Source: Morella rubra
Taxonomy: Eukaryota > Streptophyta > Magnoliopsida > Fagales > Myricaceae
DNA length: 64,000 nucleotides
NCBI GenBank assembly: GCA_003952965.2
Contig: CM025852.1
Coordinates: forward strand, 15,236,901-15,300,900
Direction: 5' to 3'
Part shown: positions 1 to 11,391 of the stretch, in pieces
Layout: the number at the start of each line of letters is the position of its first letter
Numbering within the stretch: the first letter of the stretch is position 1
The notes under the pieces: model-generated
Told to the model about the DNA's origin: nothing
The model's database searches: none
What the model saw: only the letters and a program-made list of their open reading frames with translations
Program-made: the position numbers and the translations under genes

Positions 1-168
1 AAGTGTAAAACCTACCGTAATTCCTTGATGAAAAATGTATTTTCTCATAATATTTTTTTTATGATTAATCTACTAGTTTATTTTTTTTTTTTTAAAAGGG
101 AATAATGTACCCGAAAAACAAAAGACAAGAAGTCCTTTTACCATGGACTCAGATTCTCTCCTAAGAGG

Positions 169-388
169 GAATTATCTAATGGGTCATAATAGGCCATTAG
201 ATGGATCACAACACATTAATAATCCATCAATGGTCTATATTAATGACATAATATTAATAAATCCATCTAAAATTTTTTTTTTTCATTTTGTATTTTTTTG
301 AGCATTTTAATATAGACCATTAGATAAATTCATTAATATATTATCGTCTATCTAATGACTTGTTAGGACCATTTAAGTAATTATCTCA
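169..388. mobile_element. Hairpin MITE-like element upstream of the GH31 locus
   Basis: The left half (about 169-245) and the reverse complement of the right half (about 305-388) align over some 75 bases. Shared words include AATTATCTAATGG, CATTAGAT and AATGGTCTATATTAA. The spacer is AT-rich. This foldback structure, with no coding capacity, fits a MITE. The edges and target duplication are not certain, so no superfamily is assigned. Confidence 0.55.
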
Positions 389-484
389 AAGGTGGAAATC
401 CTTTCCATTTTACCATATTCCCAGCTTGGTGTACTCTCAAAGCAGCATCTCCGTTGGAGCTGTACTGCTCCCAGTGGCGAACAG

Positions 485-1065
485 CCTGCCGCCTCACCTT
501 TTTTTCATTTTTCATTTCTGTTTCGTTTTGAAATTATTGTACTAGAGTGTGGAATACTACAAAGGAGCACAGGTGTTTGATTCACATTTTAACGGATATG
601 CTGTTCTTTTTTTCATGTCTCTACGCAAATTCCGACGCTCCACTCAACCCTTCGCTCCCAGTACGACCAGCCTGCTGCCTCACCTTTTTATTTTTCATTT
701 CTGTTTCGTTTTCCTAGTGAAATTATTGTACTAGTGTGTTGAATAATACAAAGAAGCACAGGTGTTTGAATTTTTTTTTTTAATGAAGCACAGGTGTTTG
801 ATTCTTTTTTTTTTTCTTGGTTACTGGTGTTTGATTCACATTAACAGATACGCTGTTTCTTTTTCTTTTTCTTTTTTCTAACGGATATGCTGTTTCGTTA
901 GAAAAAAAGAAACTGTACAAAGAAGCTCAGGTGCTGTTTCGTTAGAAAAAAATATGAAACTGTACAAAGAAGCGCAGGGGTTTGATTCACATTCAACGGA
1001 TATGCTTTTTTTTTTTTTTTTTTTTTCTAACGGAACTTTCTCTTTTTCTAACGTATATGCTGTTT
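485..1065. repeat. Diverged direct-repeat array
   Basis: The motif AACGGATATGCTGTT occurs in five variants, near 591, 846, 889, 995 and 1048. It is usually preceded by a second motif resembling ACAAAGAAGCACAGGTGTTTG (near 558, 749, 783, 918 and 964) and TGATTCACATT. A longer block containing GCCTCACCTTTTT and CATTTCTGTTTCGTTTT occurs twice (about 490-530 and 675-715). T-runs separate the units. It is a local, irregular tandem amplification; no coding function is seen in it. Confidence 0.6.
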
Positions 1066-1504
1066 CGACTTTTGAGCGACGGGTTGGAGTGGAGCGTCGG
1101 GATTTGCGTGCAGGCATCAACGTTATCGTCTCCAAAGAACTCCTTATACGACTTGGAATGGACAACCGTCAGTGGCGAGGTTGGGGAGGCTTGGTCTTGG
1201 TTCCGAGGGCCTCTTTATTTCATCACCATCTTCTCCGTTTAGCTGAATCAGGTTATCACTACTTCCTTTGATCCATGATGGATGAACAACTTGGTGCGTT
1301 GGTGAATTATGTTTGTTCATTTTTTTTTAATCGGTGAATTATGTTTGTTCGATCTGCGAATTATGTGTTCTGTTCTGCTCAGCATTCATGTCATACGCGC
1401 ACTGGCTTTTCGGTAGCTCGTTTGTCTAGGCTTTGGTTGAATAGAATCTCACATTGGACTAGTCAGATTTTGCAGAATATTTGACTGAAGGTGCATGTAC
1501 ACGT

Positions 1505-1791
1505 TGAAACTAGATTTTTTTTTTCTCAGCAAAAGGACAAAAGTGGGGAAGGGGATCAGCGTCTACTCCTGGGATGACTATAGAAACCTACACCCGCAGC
1601 AGAATATCTGTATTGAGTCATAGTTACTCACCTAAGAAGTGGGACAATCACCAGAGCCTCACAAGCGTGCAATTTATTTTGGAGGTGGGGCTCGATCAAT
1701 AGACCTCCTATCCCACACTTACTCTTGGATGCTCCTATTTTCAGACCTCTAAACTAATTGAGTTAACACTCTTGTGGTGGTGAAACTAGAT
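1505..1791 (-). mobile_element. tRNA-derived SINE with 11-bp target-site duplication
   Basis: A 265-base insert (1516-1780) is flanked by a perfect 11-base direct repeat, TGAAACTAGAT (1505-1515 and 1781-1791). The left end is a T-run, so the element lies on the minus strand with its poly-A tail at 1516. Read on the minus strand, its 5' end has a tRNA-like A box (TAACTCAATTAGTTTAGAGG) and further in a B box (GATCGAGCCCCAC), the internal polymerase III promoter of tRNA-derived SINEs. The perfect duplication suggests a fairly recent insertion. The SINE family cannot be named by eye. Confidence 0.8.
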
Positions 1792-2399
1792 ATAAAAGTT
1801 CAAGTAGGCATCTAGATTCTAGTGCTCAGCACTTTTTTGGTTGCCCATTGATTTTGGGTTTTGTCTGTAATCCATCCGGCCATTTCTCTTGGTTTTATCG
1901 ATGGTCTGTGTTTTATTTATTGAGATTCTTGTCTGAAAAAAGAGGTCCATGGTGGTGCAGTATTTTTTCGGCAATTTTGGTCAATTATTTGATACATTTC
2001 AGTCAATACACTGGTACTTGAGTAGGTGCCCTCTAAGCTGAAGCATACAAGTATCTGCTCAATTTTCTTGCACTTGTTTTGATAAATTATTCAATTTGAG
2101 TCGGTTCTAAACTCTTGGAGGTCATATTATATATTTCAAATTTTCAATGATGGAGACCATTATCTCATGCTTCTATCTCAATTGGTGGTTCTGTTGTTTT
2201 ATTTATGTTATTCATATTGTGACAATGAAATGCAATGTCACTTTCATCTTGAATATCCTTTCCTGGTGGGTTGTGAGGTAAAAATGGAGTAGGAATTTAG
2301 AGATTGCTACCTATCTGAGAAGGATTCTTAATGCAACTGTTGATATGCAGAAAGAAAAGGCTCAGTAAGAAGTTGATTAGTAGAAGGTTGACAGCTAAA
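1792..2399 (+). other. Upstream region of the GH31 locus, nothing else recognised
   Basis: This stretch is AT-rich and without a recognised gene or repeat. It should hold the 5' leader and perhaps a leader intron of the GH31 gene. An in-frame ATG at 2331 lies 23 codons upstream of the chosen start with no stop between, so a slightly longer N-terminus is possible. The MADQGEK start at 2400 fits related plant proteins better. Confidence 0.35.
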
Positions 2400-3342
2400 A
2401 TGGCAGATCAGGGGGAAAAGTCCAACACTTCGGATGTCACTTCAAGCTATATGATATATCAACCTATATTGGAAGATGGAATCTTTCGATTTGATTGTTC
2501 GGCTAATGATAGAGATGCTGCATATCCTAGTTTGTCTTTCATAAACAGCAAGGATAGGGAAACACCAATTATGGGTCACAAGGTGCCCCTATATAGACCG
2601 ACATTTGAATGTCTTTTTGGGCAGCAGATTGTTAAATTTGAGGTCAGTTGCAGTTTATTTTTTTTTCTCGTTTTTTTCACATTTAATGACTTCTATTTGT
2701 TAGAAAAAGAGGGAACCTAATGTAACTACTATATAAGATTCGGTCCTTCAGATACAGTGCAATTTTTCTGTTGTAATTTCACGTGTAACATGTTTCCCGA
2801 TTAATTGATTTGATGGATATTGCTTCTAATTTAGCTTCCTGCTGGAACCTCTTTCTATGGAAGTGGAGAAGTTAGTGGACAACTTGAGCGGACGGGAAAG
2901 AGAGTAAGACATTTTGTTATTCCATTCCATCCATTAAAGCTTTAACCTTGTTCTGTTAATAATGAGTGGTTCCATTGCTCTTAGATTTTTACTTGGAACA
3001 CAATTGCATGGGGTTTTGGCCCTGAAACCACATCCTTGTACCAGTCCCATCCTTGGGTGCTAGCTATTCTTCCCAATGGAGAGGCATTGGGGGTTCTTGC
3101 TGACACAACACGACGCTGTGAGGTGCTATGGCAAATGAATCATATGGAAGTCAATCTTTTGAAAACCTTTACACTATGCTTTTGAATGTCACTCATTTAG
3201 TTCACAACTTTTTTTCATAAACAGATTGACCTCCGAAAGGAATCAAGAATACAATTTGTGGCTCCATCACCATATCCTGTTATTACATTTGGGCCATTTT
3301 CTTCACCCACTGCTGTCTTGATATCGTTGTCTCATGCAATAG
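2400..3342 (+). CDS. GH31 exons 1-4 (N-terminal region)
   Basis: Exon 1 (2400-2642) starts at MADQGEK and carries the conserved PILEDGIFRFDCS. Exon 2 (2835-2903) gives YGSGEVSGQLERTGKR. Exon 3 (2985-3122) gives SHPWVLAILPNGEALGVLAD. Exon 4 (3225-3342) gives PYPVITFGPFSSPTAVL. All donors are GT and all acceptors AG. Exons 1-3 are multiples of three and exon 4 ends in phase 1. This is the N-terminal beta-sandwich of GH31 and the approach to the catalytic barrel. Nothing is broken in these four exons. Confidence 0.9.
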
Positions 3343-4739
3343 GTAATTTCCTAAACCATCTTAACTTGGTTTCTTTAGTATCTTTATGCATATTTGCTGC
3401 CCAAATAACTAAATTAAGCATGAAAGAACCTACAATTTATCAGGTGAAGAGTCTTACAACAGAGAAGTTTACCTAGTTTTCATGAGCTTTACCTAGGGGG
3501 ATGTCTATGATTACTTTTCACCAACACTTTTAGGTGCACTCTTCTGATGCAACTTGAGATAAGGCCCAAGGTGAGCCATAGTGGAATTATCATAGCTATG
3601 GTTCACACCTTTCGGATTTCAAATCTCTAGTTAAAAGTAGTTTAAGCTTCTTCTTTGGATCTTATGTGGCTAAGAGTGTCTCCCTCCATTGCATCATACT
3701 TCTAGGATAACAATATGTTTTGCATAGACTTGGTGGCATATTATTACCTAGATATGCTTTTCAAAGATTATACATCCTAATCTTTAGGAGTCCGTTTGTT
3801 CCTCATCAATGAGCAAATAAAGTATGATGTACTTTTATTCCTCTAAGAACAAGATGGTGAATGAGGTTGTTTGATAAGCTTGAAGGCTTGGCTTTGAAGC
3901 ATAGGTTCCAAAGAACCATTACAATACCCGAACAACACTCTGAATTATCTTCGAGCTAAATTGGCTAGAATGAGTGCGTAATGGTACTTGTTTAGGCTTC
4001 TTCTTTATACATACTTTCTTATTCCATTCTTTGCATCTTGGCGAGATGGTCTACGGACACTCTTGGATGTGCTTTTATCCTCACATTGCCAATTATTTGC
4101 TAAGATGTCTTCATTCCTAAATGTGATCCCTTGGAAAGACCTTGACGGTCGTAAACAACTAATGCTTGCGCTTCTACCCCTTCTTCCAAGCTTTGAATCT
4201 AAGTTATCTCAAAAGAGCAGCAGATTATTTGGTTCTAGTTGAATATTTGATTGCAGGGCAAAAGTTTCATACTTTCCTAAGACATTATCCTATAGTAGTG
4301 TACTGTGTTACTCCAACAGTTCCATAAAAATTGACAAGACAACCTTGAACCAAAAGCAATGAAGATTTCTTTTGGGTAAGTGTGCTGAAGACATTTTTTC
4401 TCCTTGGATTTATTTATTCCCAATCCATCTCATCAGAAAAGTCGAAGGAAGCAAAAATTGAAGAGGAAGAAAAAGGAAATAAGAGGAGTGAGGTGCTAAA
4501 GGACTAGGATAGTGCTATAAGGAGTTAGGCGTTGGTGTCAGGCAGTGGTACAAAACTAAGCAATAAAGAAAACGATGGTGCATGGTCCGAACAAAACCCT
4601 CATGATGAGCCTCAACTTCTTGCGCTAGACTAAAGTCTTCGAACCCCAAGGCTACATTGGAGAGAGAGAGTTTCATGATTGTTTAGGGAGAGTCCCCATG
4701 GTGTCATTGTCAACAGACAGCTTTGCTATCCATATATGT
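3343..4739. other. First part of intron 4, no feature recognised
   Basis: This is AT-rich intronic sequence without a recognised gene. Several short open frames are present but have no family signature. From about 4700 the sequence appears to pass into the 5' LTR of the Copia element whose primer site is at 4952. Confidence 0.3.
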
Positions 4740-6551
4740 CCACTTCCAATTTTGGCGATATCTTTCCGTGTACAACTTTTATTTCCTTAGTTAGTATAAA
4801 CGTTATTATAGCATTAGATATTAGCAGCTGTAGATACTCATGTGTATGGTAGTTAGCTGTTCTAAAGGCTAGTATCAGCATGTATCTTTCTACATAATGG
4901 CAAGTCTTGACTGAGACAGTAGTTCTTCTAGCAACTCTTTTGTATTTGACATGGTATCAGAGCCTATCCTCTGACCTGAGTCTCATTCTTTTTTGATTGC
5001 CTTCGTATTTTTGATTCCTCTCGTGTATCTTGTCCTGTTTTTTTGGTCTCGAAAGTGCTCCATCTGTGGGCTTCTAGTGTATCGGCCTATTTTGTGTCCA
5101 TTTCCAATGCACCCGACGTGATATTTTTGGACATCTCGGCATTTTTTGTTTCTCTCAAGCAGCTCAGTGTGTTGTTCTCTTGTCCTCTCTCGGTCAATTT
5201 TTTCCAGTCTCATTTTTCACTTCATTTGCATTGGAATTGGCTCCTATGTGCATCAAGTTTACTAGTAAGAATTAGTCTACATGGGCATTTCAATTTGAAT
5301 TTTTCCTCAAAGGAAAAGATCTCTAGGGCCATATTGATGGCACAGATGTTGCACCCACTTTCGCCCCTGAAAAATCCCAGGTTGTCGAAGTTTCTAGAGG
5401 TGCAACTTCTGCTTCATGGGTTGTTCGCGATGCTCGGGTTTTGTCTTGGCTTCTTGGCTCCATGGAGCCATATACTGTCACCAACTTGCATACTCATCGC
5501 TCAGCCCAATCAATGTGGGCTTACTTGCAAAAAGTTTATCATCAATACAACGACACTCGTCGTTTTTAGTTGGAGCATGCGATTGCATACCAATATTTGC
5601 TCCTGCGGAGCTCTAGGTCCAGTCAGTTGATGCACCTTCAGATAGATTGGTACGTTGCCTTACTTGAGTGTCTGTACCCTCGGATTGGTACGAGTTTCCT
5701 TCCTCCAGTTCTAGTAATACTATTTCAACTCTTACTGCTGCATTGTCTAATTTTGTTATTCTCGTGTCCTGCTCACAAACTGCCAAGCATGAATGTTGGC
5801 GGCAAGCTTTGTAGGAAGAAATCACGGCTCTAGAGGCTAATCAGACATTGGATGTCGAGCCTTGTCCTGCCACAATTACTCCCCTAAGCTGCAAATGAAT
5901 TTACTTAGTCAAGGTATGATTTGCTGGCATCTAGATCGCTACAAAGCCTGGTTGGTTGCTCTTGGAAATAATCAAGAATATAGTGTTAATTACGAAGAGA
6001 CCTTTGCTCCTGTGACTAAGATGACCACTATTTGTAATATTCTAGCCATTGTTGCCTCCAATGACTGGCCTCTTCATTAGATGGATGCCAAGAATGTCTT
6101 TAACCAGAGCAAGCATAACTTCTTATTTTTTCGGAAAACCGACATGGGTATTGTTGTTATTTTGGTTTATGTTAACGATATTGTTATCACTGGTTCCGTT
6201 TCTACTTTACCTGGCAAGCTCAAGATTCATCTCTCCAACTCCTTTCATATGAAAGATCTTGGGTCTCTCACCAATTTTCTTGGTCTTGAGTTGCGTCGTA
6301 GTTCATCTGGTATTTCCCTTGATCAATATAAGTATGGTAGTGATCTGGTGGCTGCGGCTGGTCTGCAAGATGCCACCCTCGTTACTACTTCCATGGAGTT
6401 GAATTTCAAGCTTCACAAAGAGGAGGGTGACTTTTTTATCCCAGTTTGTATCAGAAGTTGGTGGGTAGTCTTGTGGACCTAACAATTACTAGACCAAATA
6501 TCTACTTTGTTGTAGAACAAGTATGCCAGTTTCTTCAGACTCCTCATCATC
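4740..6551 (+). mobile_element. Ty1/Copia element, left part (degraded)
   Basis: A primer binding site complementary to initiator tRNA-Met (TGGTATCAGAGC, 4952-4963) follows the end of a 5' LTR whose start I cannot fix. Downstream is a Copia gag fragment with words such as WLLGSMEPYTVTN and SAQSMWAYLQKVYHQ (about 5400-5560). Next comes reverse transcriptase with NYEETFAPVTKMTT (about 5990) and VYVNDIVITG (about 6170). The integrase region is not seen. The element is broken in many places and looks old. It is split at 6551 by the SET-carrying LTR element and resumes at 11392. Confidence 0.8.
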
Positions 6552-6952
6552 TGTTATGTAACCAACTGTAACTGAGGGTATAATAGGTAAATGGGTGTTT
6601 GGTAGATGAAAAAATGGTGAAGGATTCTGTGTTAAGCTCTATTCGAGAGAGAGCAACTCTCCATTCGCAATTTTGTACTTCATTGATTTTCCATAGTCCC
6701 TTATACGGTAGAACAAAGACATATAAAACTGCAGTTGGGCTCATAGAGGCCCCTAGTCTAAGGCCCAAACTAACGGGCTAAATGGAATGACAAATAAACT
6801 AAAAAGCAAGTAAATGGTTAAAGGCCCAAAGAAGAACGCAGCCCACAACGTCGGCCTACTCCAATGGCCCAGTCAACGAAGTGGAGTTCAACTGAACTCG
6901 AAACTTCTCTGGTTCTTCCTAATCAGTCCTTTACTTTGATGAGGCTATGACA
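6552..6952 (-). repeat. 3' LTR of the SET-carrying element
   Basis: This is the LTR copy next to the polypurine tract, so it is the 3' LTR in the minus-strand sense of the element. It begins TGTTATGTAACC and ends CTATGACA on the + strand, and is preceded by the target duplication TCATC. Confidence 0.9.
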
Positions 6953-6992
6953 TTTCTTTCCTCTTCAAACAACCTTGTCCTCAAGGTTGAAA

Positions 6993-8180
6993 TTAATCAA
7001 CAAGCATTTGCAAAGCTCCAGAATCACCACAAGCCTCCCATACTGCTGAACAGACTTCTGTATCAAATGGTTGCCTCTCCTTCATAGATCCAGCAAGCTC
7101 TTCCAGCTTTGATGAAACCTGAAAAAGCTCCTCTTTCAAGGCTATGGTTCTCCAGGCAGTCAAAAAGTTCTCTGGAAACACCAACTTGTTTAAGTAAGAG
7201 GGCATCTTGTGCCGACCACTCCAACTATAATTGCAAACTCTATTCTCACAACTATCATTTCCTTCACTTCTTGTTGTGCTTTCCAAAGAGTAGCCCTGAT
7301 CCAGCAAACTTCTAGGCAATAGACACTTTAGTTCAGCCTTCTGTGCTTCAAAAAGCTGGGACTTCAATTGAGAAAAGGGAACACTCTGGATTGCCTCCAT
7401 GGGATAATGGACCATGAGGTAGTCATCAAGATTATCATCAATGACAAACTCATACAGATAAAGTAGTTCCTCATTTCCTTTGTTACCATAGTTGATGGAA
7501 ATCTCTCTCTCAATACCAAAGTGACTTGGTTCAGCAGAATCAATGCCAGGGACAAGACCCTCCACCCAAATAGTCTCCCCTGGTGTTGATGCGGATATCC
7601 CTCCATTGACATCCTGAAACCTACTCCCTTTTTCATCTTTCCCACTGTCCAACTCTCCACTGGCAAAATGCTCGATGGAATGCTCGGAATCTTTGCTAAT
7701 TGAAAAGTTATTGTCCTCTACTTGAGTTTGTGGGAATACATAGGAATGTGGTAGAGGAATGTTCAAAGCACGAGTCCAAAATATAGAATTTGCCCAAAGG
7801 AAATCCTCAAAGGGCACTGCACTTTCTAAATCCCCATCAAGAGTTAAAAGCTTCTTCACAAGTCCCTCCACTTTATTGTCATATAAAGACTGCAAGCTTT
7901 TCTTTTGCAATTCAGTAGCCCGATACAAAGTTGTTCCCTTCAGCTCCAAAAAATCTTCATCAGTAAACCAAAGTGGATTTCCAAAAGTCCTTGGAAGCAT
8001 ATCAAGGTACGACTTCCATGAAAATTTCTTACGTGGGCCCTCCAGAGTTAGGAACAGAATGATCAACAACGTATCATCTACTTCTCCTTCTTCAAACCAT
8101 GATCTACACTCTGGTCCAAGGAGAGCATCTTGCAGGATTCTCATAGGACATACAACAAACACTTGGTGGCTGGTGCTCTG
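6993..8180 (-). pseudogene. Captured SET-domain protein-methyltransferase fragment (RuBisCO LSMT / SETD family)
   Basis: An open frame of about 396 codons lies in sense orientation inside the LTR element. Family-like segments appear in order: SWKSYLDMLPRTFGNPLW, then FEDFLWANSIFWTRALN, then INYGNKGNEELLYLYEFVID, then a C-terminal part resembling the substrate-binding domain (FPENFLTAWR). These match SET proteins of the plant RuBisCO LSMT-like group, which methylate protein lysines. The N-terminal part of the SET domain is absent. The segment between LVPGID and the INYG motif is much shorter than usual, so the conserved NH-containing block is not present and a functional methyltransferase is unlikely. 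At 8180 a T-run followed by CAG resembles an intron acceptor, so the true coding block probably starts there and not at the ATG at 8201. The donor gene was not seen in this window. Confidence 0.75.
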
Positions 8181-8739
8181 AAAAAAAAAATACCCATGCA
8201 ATTTACCTACACTTGACCAAACATTCCACCGCTTACAACTCGATTGGGGCCCGGTTCAAAAATCTGCTCCACAAGAATCCAAAAATTATTATGAAAACAA
8301 CACACATGTTTGTATATTCTTCCACTTAAAATCAATTGCGACCCAAATTTCATATTTGCCAAATTGAAAGCCATGTTGACCACAACACCCCTAACGTAAA
8401 TCCACTCCACGCGTGTCTTTTTCTTCCGCTTCCTAATGTTCTTTATTATTCTATGCTCTTGAAGAATCAATGGTGATAATAATTTGAAGCATTGTGGGCT
8501 GAGGCCTGTCAAGACGATGATCTGCAAGTGAATGTGTGCTGATTTCTTAGAGTACTCTGGAACCCTTATTGCATCCTTTTTCTATGCACCCATTTCTTTA
8601 TCTTGTACTTGTGAATTTTCATCCATCACTTCAATCTCCTCTTATATTTTTTCTTCTTTGCATTCTTCATCTTCTACCTGCAACTCTTTGTCTGCTTCTT
8701 CCATCTGGTCTTTTAATTTCTCCAAGTTGATAGACAGGC

Positions 8740-10851
8740 TGTCATACCCCAAGCTTTCAAACATCACATGCATATTGTTTATGCTCTCTTGTTTGTGATT
8801 GGTAGTGAGATTAGGGGATAATTAGTGACTAAGAGAGAGTATTTAGTACTTGAGAGACTAAGTTCGAAACCTTGGTTAGGATATGATTTAGTGAGAATTG
8901 GAGTTCACGTGCAACTGAGTTATTGTTCAAGAGATTGAGGAGTACGTATTGGATCAATTTAAATTTTTAAGCTAGTCGGACCTTTTTGTCTCGAACCTTG
9001 TTTAGGACATGATTAAATGAGAATTAGAGTTCACATGTAACTGAGTGATTGTTCAGAACATTGAGGAGCACGTATTGAAGCAATAAATTTTTTAAGCACG
9101 TCGGTCATTTTTGTCTCGAAAACCGAACCACATGATTTTTATTCTTTTAATATGTTGAGAGATTATCCACGAGTTTATGGTTTAAATTTGGAGACTTTTT
9201 GATAATTGGAAGCAAGTAGATTAAGAAGTGAAAGCAAGTAGGTCACTTAAGTGATAATCGGCGATTATCGAAAGATTAGTGAAGCAAATTAGCATTTTAG
9301 CCTTTAATTAAAGTTAATTTCGGCTGCCTTAGGGAGTGACACTTAAGATGGCTAGGAAGCACGACAAATCAAAGATAGAAGCAGACAAATCGATGCAAAA
9401 AGCACAAAAAGGCTAGGACCTAGGAAGCTCGAGGTGTCGACCACCGGTGCACCTAGGCGGCGACTCATCAAGCCTATAGGGAAAATTTCGGCCATAGCCT
9501 TTTCATGCAGCTGCTGTAGGTTGCTAGGTGTCAAGAGGAGAAATGTAGCCTGGTGACTCATCCAAAGCTAGCCTAGCTAGGCCGGACACGTGTCGGAATG
9601 CAACCGGCTGTGTTTTCCTATAAATAGGGTGGATTTCGACCTTTGAAGAGTACACCATTCAATCTGAATTTTTGTGAGTTAAATCGAGAGAAAGAGTGAA
9701 GTGAAGTGGGAGAAAGAGGAGGAAAAAGTTTAGCAAAGATCAAACACGCTTAGAGGTAAAGTTTAGTTGGTTATCTTTGATTTCGATTCAAAGTTTTCAA
9801 GATGATTATTGTGAAACTCTTGTCTTTAGTATTCTAGCATCTCTTGATGTTGATTAACATTTTTCTATTCTTCCTATTGTTCTTGATGTTCTTCGTGTTC
9901 TTGACGAAGAACAAGCTCGTCCTTTCGAAAAAGTATCATTTTCAAAGTTCGATTCGTTTTCAAGTTGATTTTTCAACTTTGATCTGTTTCTTTTTAAAAT
10001 TTCTTTCAAAAGTTATTTTTCAAAGCTTGAACATATTCTTTCCTTCTGATTTCAATACTTTTCATGTCAAAATTAGTATTTTCTATATGGTGATTAAGCC
10101 GGTTTTTAACCGAGAAATCAAAGTGTTGTTTTTGTCTTCACAACATTTTTCTTTGAGAATTGTTTTATAATGTTATGATGTTGAAAACGAGTTAAGGTGT
10201 TGCATATCATAAATGAGATGTATGAGCGTTGATATGAGACATGCACACTTAACTTGTACATTGGAAAGGAATATTGTGATGTTCAAGTATGGTTAAGGTG
10301 TTGCATATCATGAGTGATATGTATGGGCGTTGACATAGACATGCATACTTAACGTAATACTGTGAAAGACGTGACAGTACTGTGCACAAGAGGATGTGTT
10401 CACTTGTTGTGATATTTTGGCCTCTCCATCGTACGCGGAACGATCCGTTGTTAGGATAACTCACTCTGTGAGTTTGAGGTCGTATTGTACTCTGGGAGTA
10501 CTGCTGCAAAGATACGGAAGGTTACTTGTAACCCGTCACTCTGGCCAAGTGATTCACTCTGGGAGTGAGAGTAGTGGTGATCGAAAATGGAAAAAGGAAA
10601 AGATCATTTTTGAGAAAACTGAGTCTTTTCAATTACTTTCGTATTCTGTTGAGATTTTATTGTTGAACGGGTTTCTTCAATATCTTTTATTCTATCTGCT
10701 ATTCTATTGTACTAACCGCTGGCTGTACGGAGTCATTTACTTTAGTATCTTGTTCTTTTGTCGATCTTCCTATAGGCCGTAACCTCAACTTTATAGCTGT
10801 GTCCATTACTATAAGACAACGCTTGAGGTCTTCACGGTCCGGGCTATTACA
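8740..10851 (+). mobile_element. Gypsy-type solo LTR, family X, inside the SET-carrying element
   Basis: The segment starts TGTCATACCCC and ends CGGGCTATTACA, as Gypsy LTRs do. It is flanked by CAGGC and CATGC, which could be a target duplication with one change. A TATA box, TATAAATA, lies at 9619-9626. The 3' part (10380-10800) resembles 47560-47800, a second copy of the family. No internal region is present, so it is read as a solo LTR left by recombination. Confidence 0.65.
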
Positions 10852-10975
10852 CATGCACTACATATTTTTTCCCATCTGCTTCTGGAGATTCTTCAACCGA
10901 TTGAGTGTTTTCAAAATTTGGAAACATTGTTTGGATAGATCTTGAAGTGTGCTCAAGTCCATGACATAATCGTTG

Positions 10976-11391
10976 GCTCTGATACCAAATGTTATGTAAC
11001 CAACTGTAATTGAGGGTATAATGGGTAAATGGGTGTTTGATAGATGAGAAAATGGTGAAGGATTCTGTGTTAAGCTCTATTCGGGAGAGAACAACTCTCC
11101 ATTCGCAATTTTTTACTTCAGTGATTTTTCATAGTCCCTTACACAGTAGAACAAAGACATATAAAACTGCAGTTGGGCTCATAGAGGCCCCTAGTTTAAG
11201 GCCCAAACTAACGGGCTAAATGGAATGACAAATAAACTAAAAAGCAAGTAAATGGATAAAGGCCCAAAAAAAAAACACGGCCCACAACGTCGGCCTACTC
11301 CAATGGCCCAGTCAACGAAGTGGAGCTTAACTGAACTCGAAACTTCTCTGGTTCTTCCTAATCAGTCCTTTACTTTGGTGAGGCCATGACA
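10976..11391 (-). repeat. 5' LTR and primer binding site of the SET-carrying element
   Basis: The 5' LTR (10990-11391) ends, in minus-strand sense, two bases before a 12-base match to initiator tRNA-Met (reverse complement GCTCTGATACCA, 10976-10987). The target duplication TCATC follows at 11392. Confidence 0.88.

Larger units (their letters stand above)
6552..11391 (-). mobile_element. Non-autonomous LTR element carrying a captured SET-domain gene fragment
   Basis: Two direct LTRs of about 401 bases (6552-6952 and 10990-11391) start TGTTATG and end ATGACA. They differ at about 21 sites by eye (near 5%), suggesting an age of a couple of million years under common plant rates. A 5-base target duplication TCATC flanks the element (6547-6551 and 11392-11396) and rejoins the two Copia halves. 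The tRNA-Met primer site (reverse complement at 10976-10987) and a purine tract (6953-6970) put the element on the minus strand. The interior has no gag or pol, only a short coiled-coil-like segment and a SET-domain fragment, and it contains a nested Gypsy-type LTR (8740-10851). It needs proteins from another element to move and now looks like a fossil. Confidence 0.88.

Noticed and set aside
392-1271. Several open frames of 60-105 codons on both strands
   Set aside because: They run through T-rich repeat units, overlap each other in different frames and show no family signature; they follow from the repeat array.
7109-8181. Plus-strand frames opposite the SET fragment
   Set aside because: They are shadows of the minus-strand frame with no domain of their own.
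8181-8527. Extension of the SET frame upstream to the ATG at 8201 and the adjoining 106-codon minus-strand frame
   Set aside because: The T-run plus CAG at 8180 looks like an intron acceptor, and the upstream residues show no SET similarity, so I do not count them as SET coding sequence.
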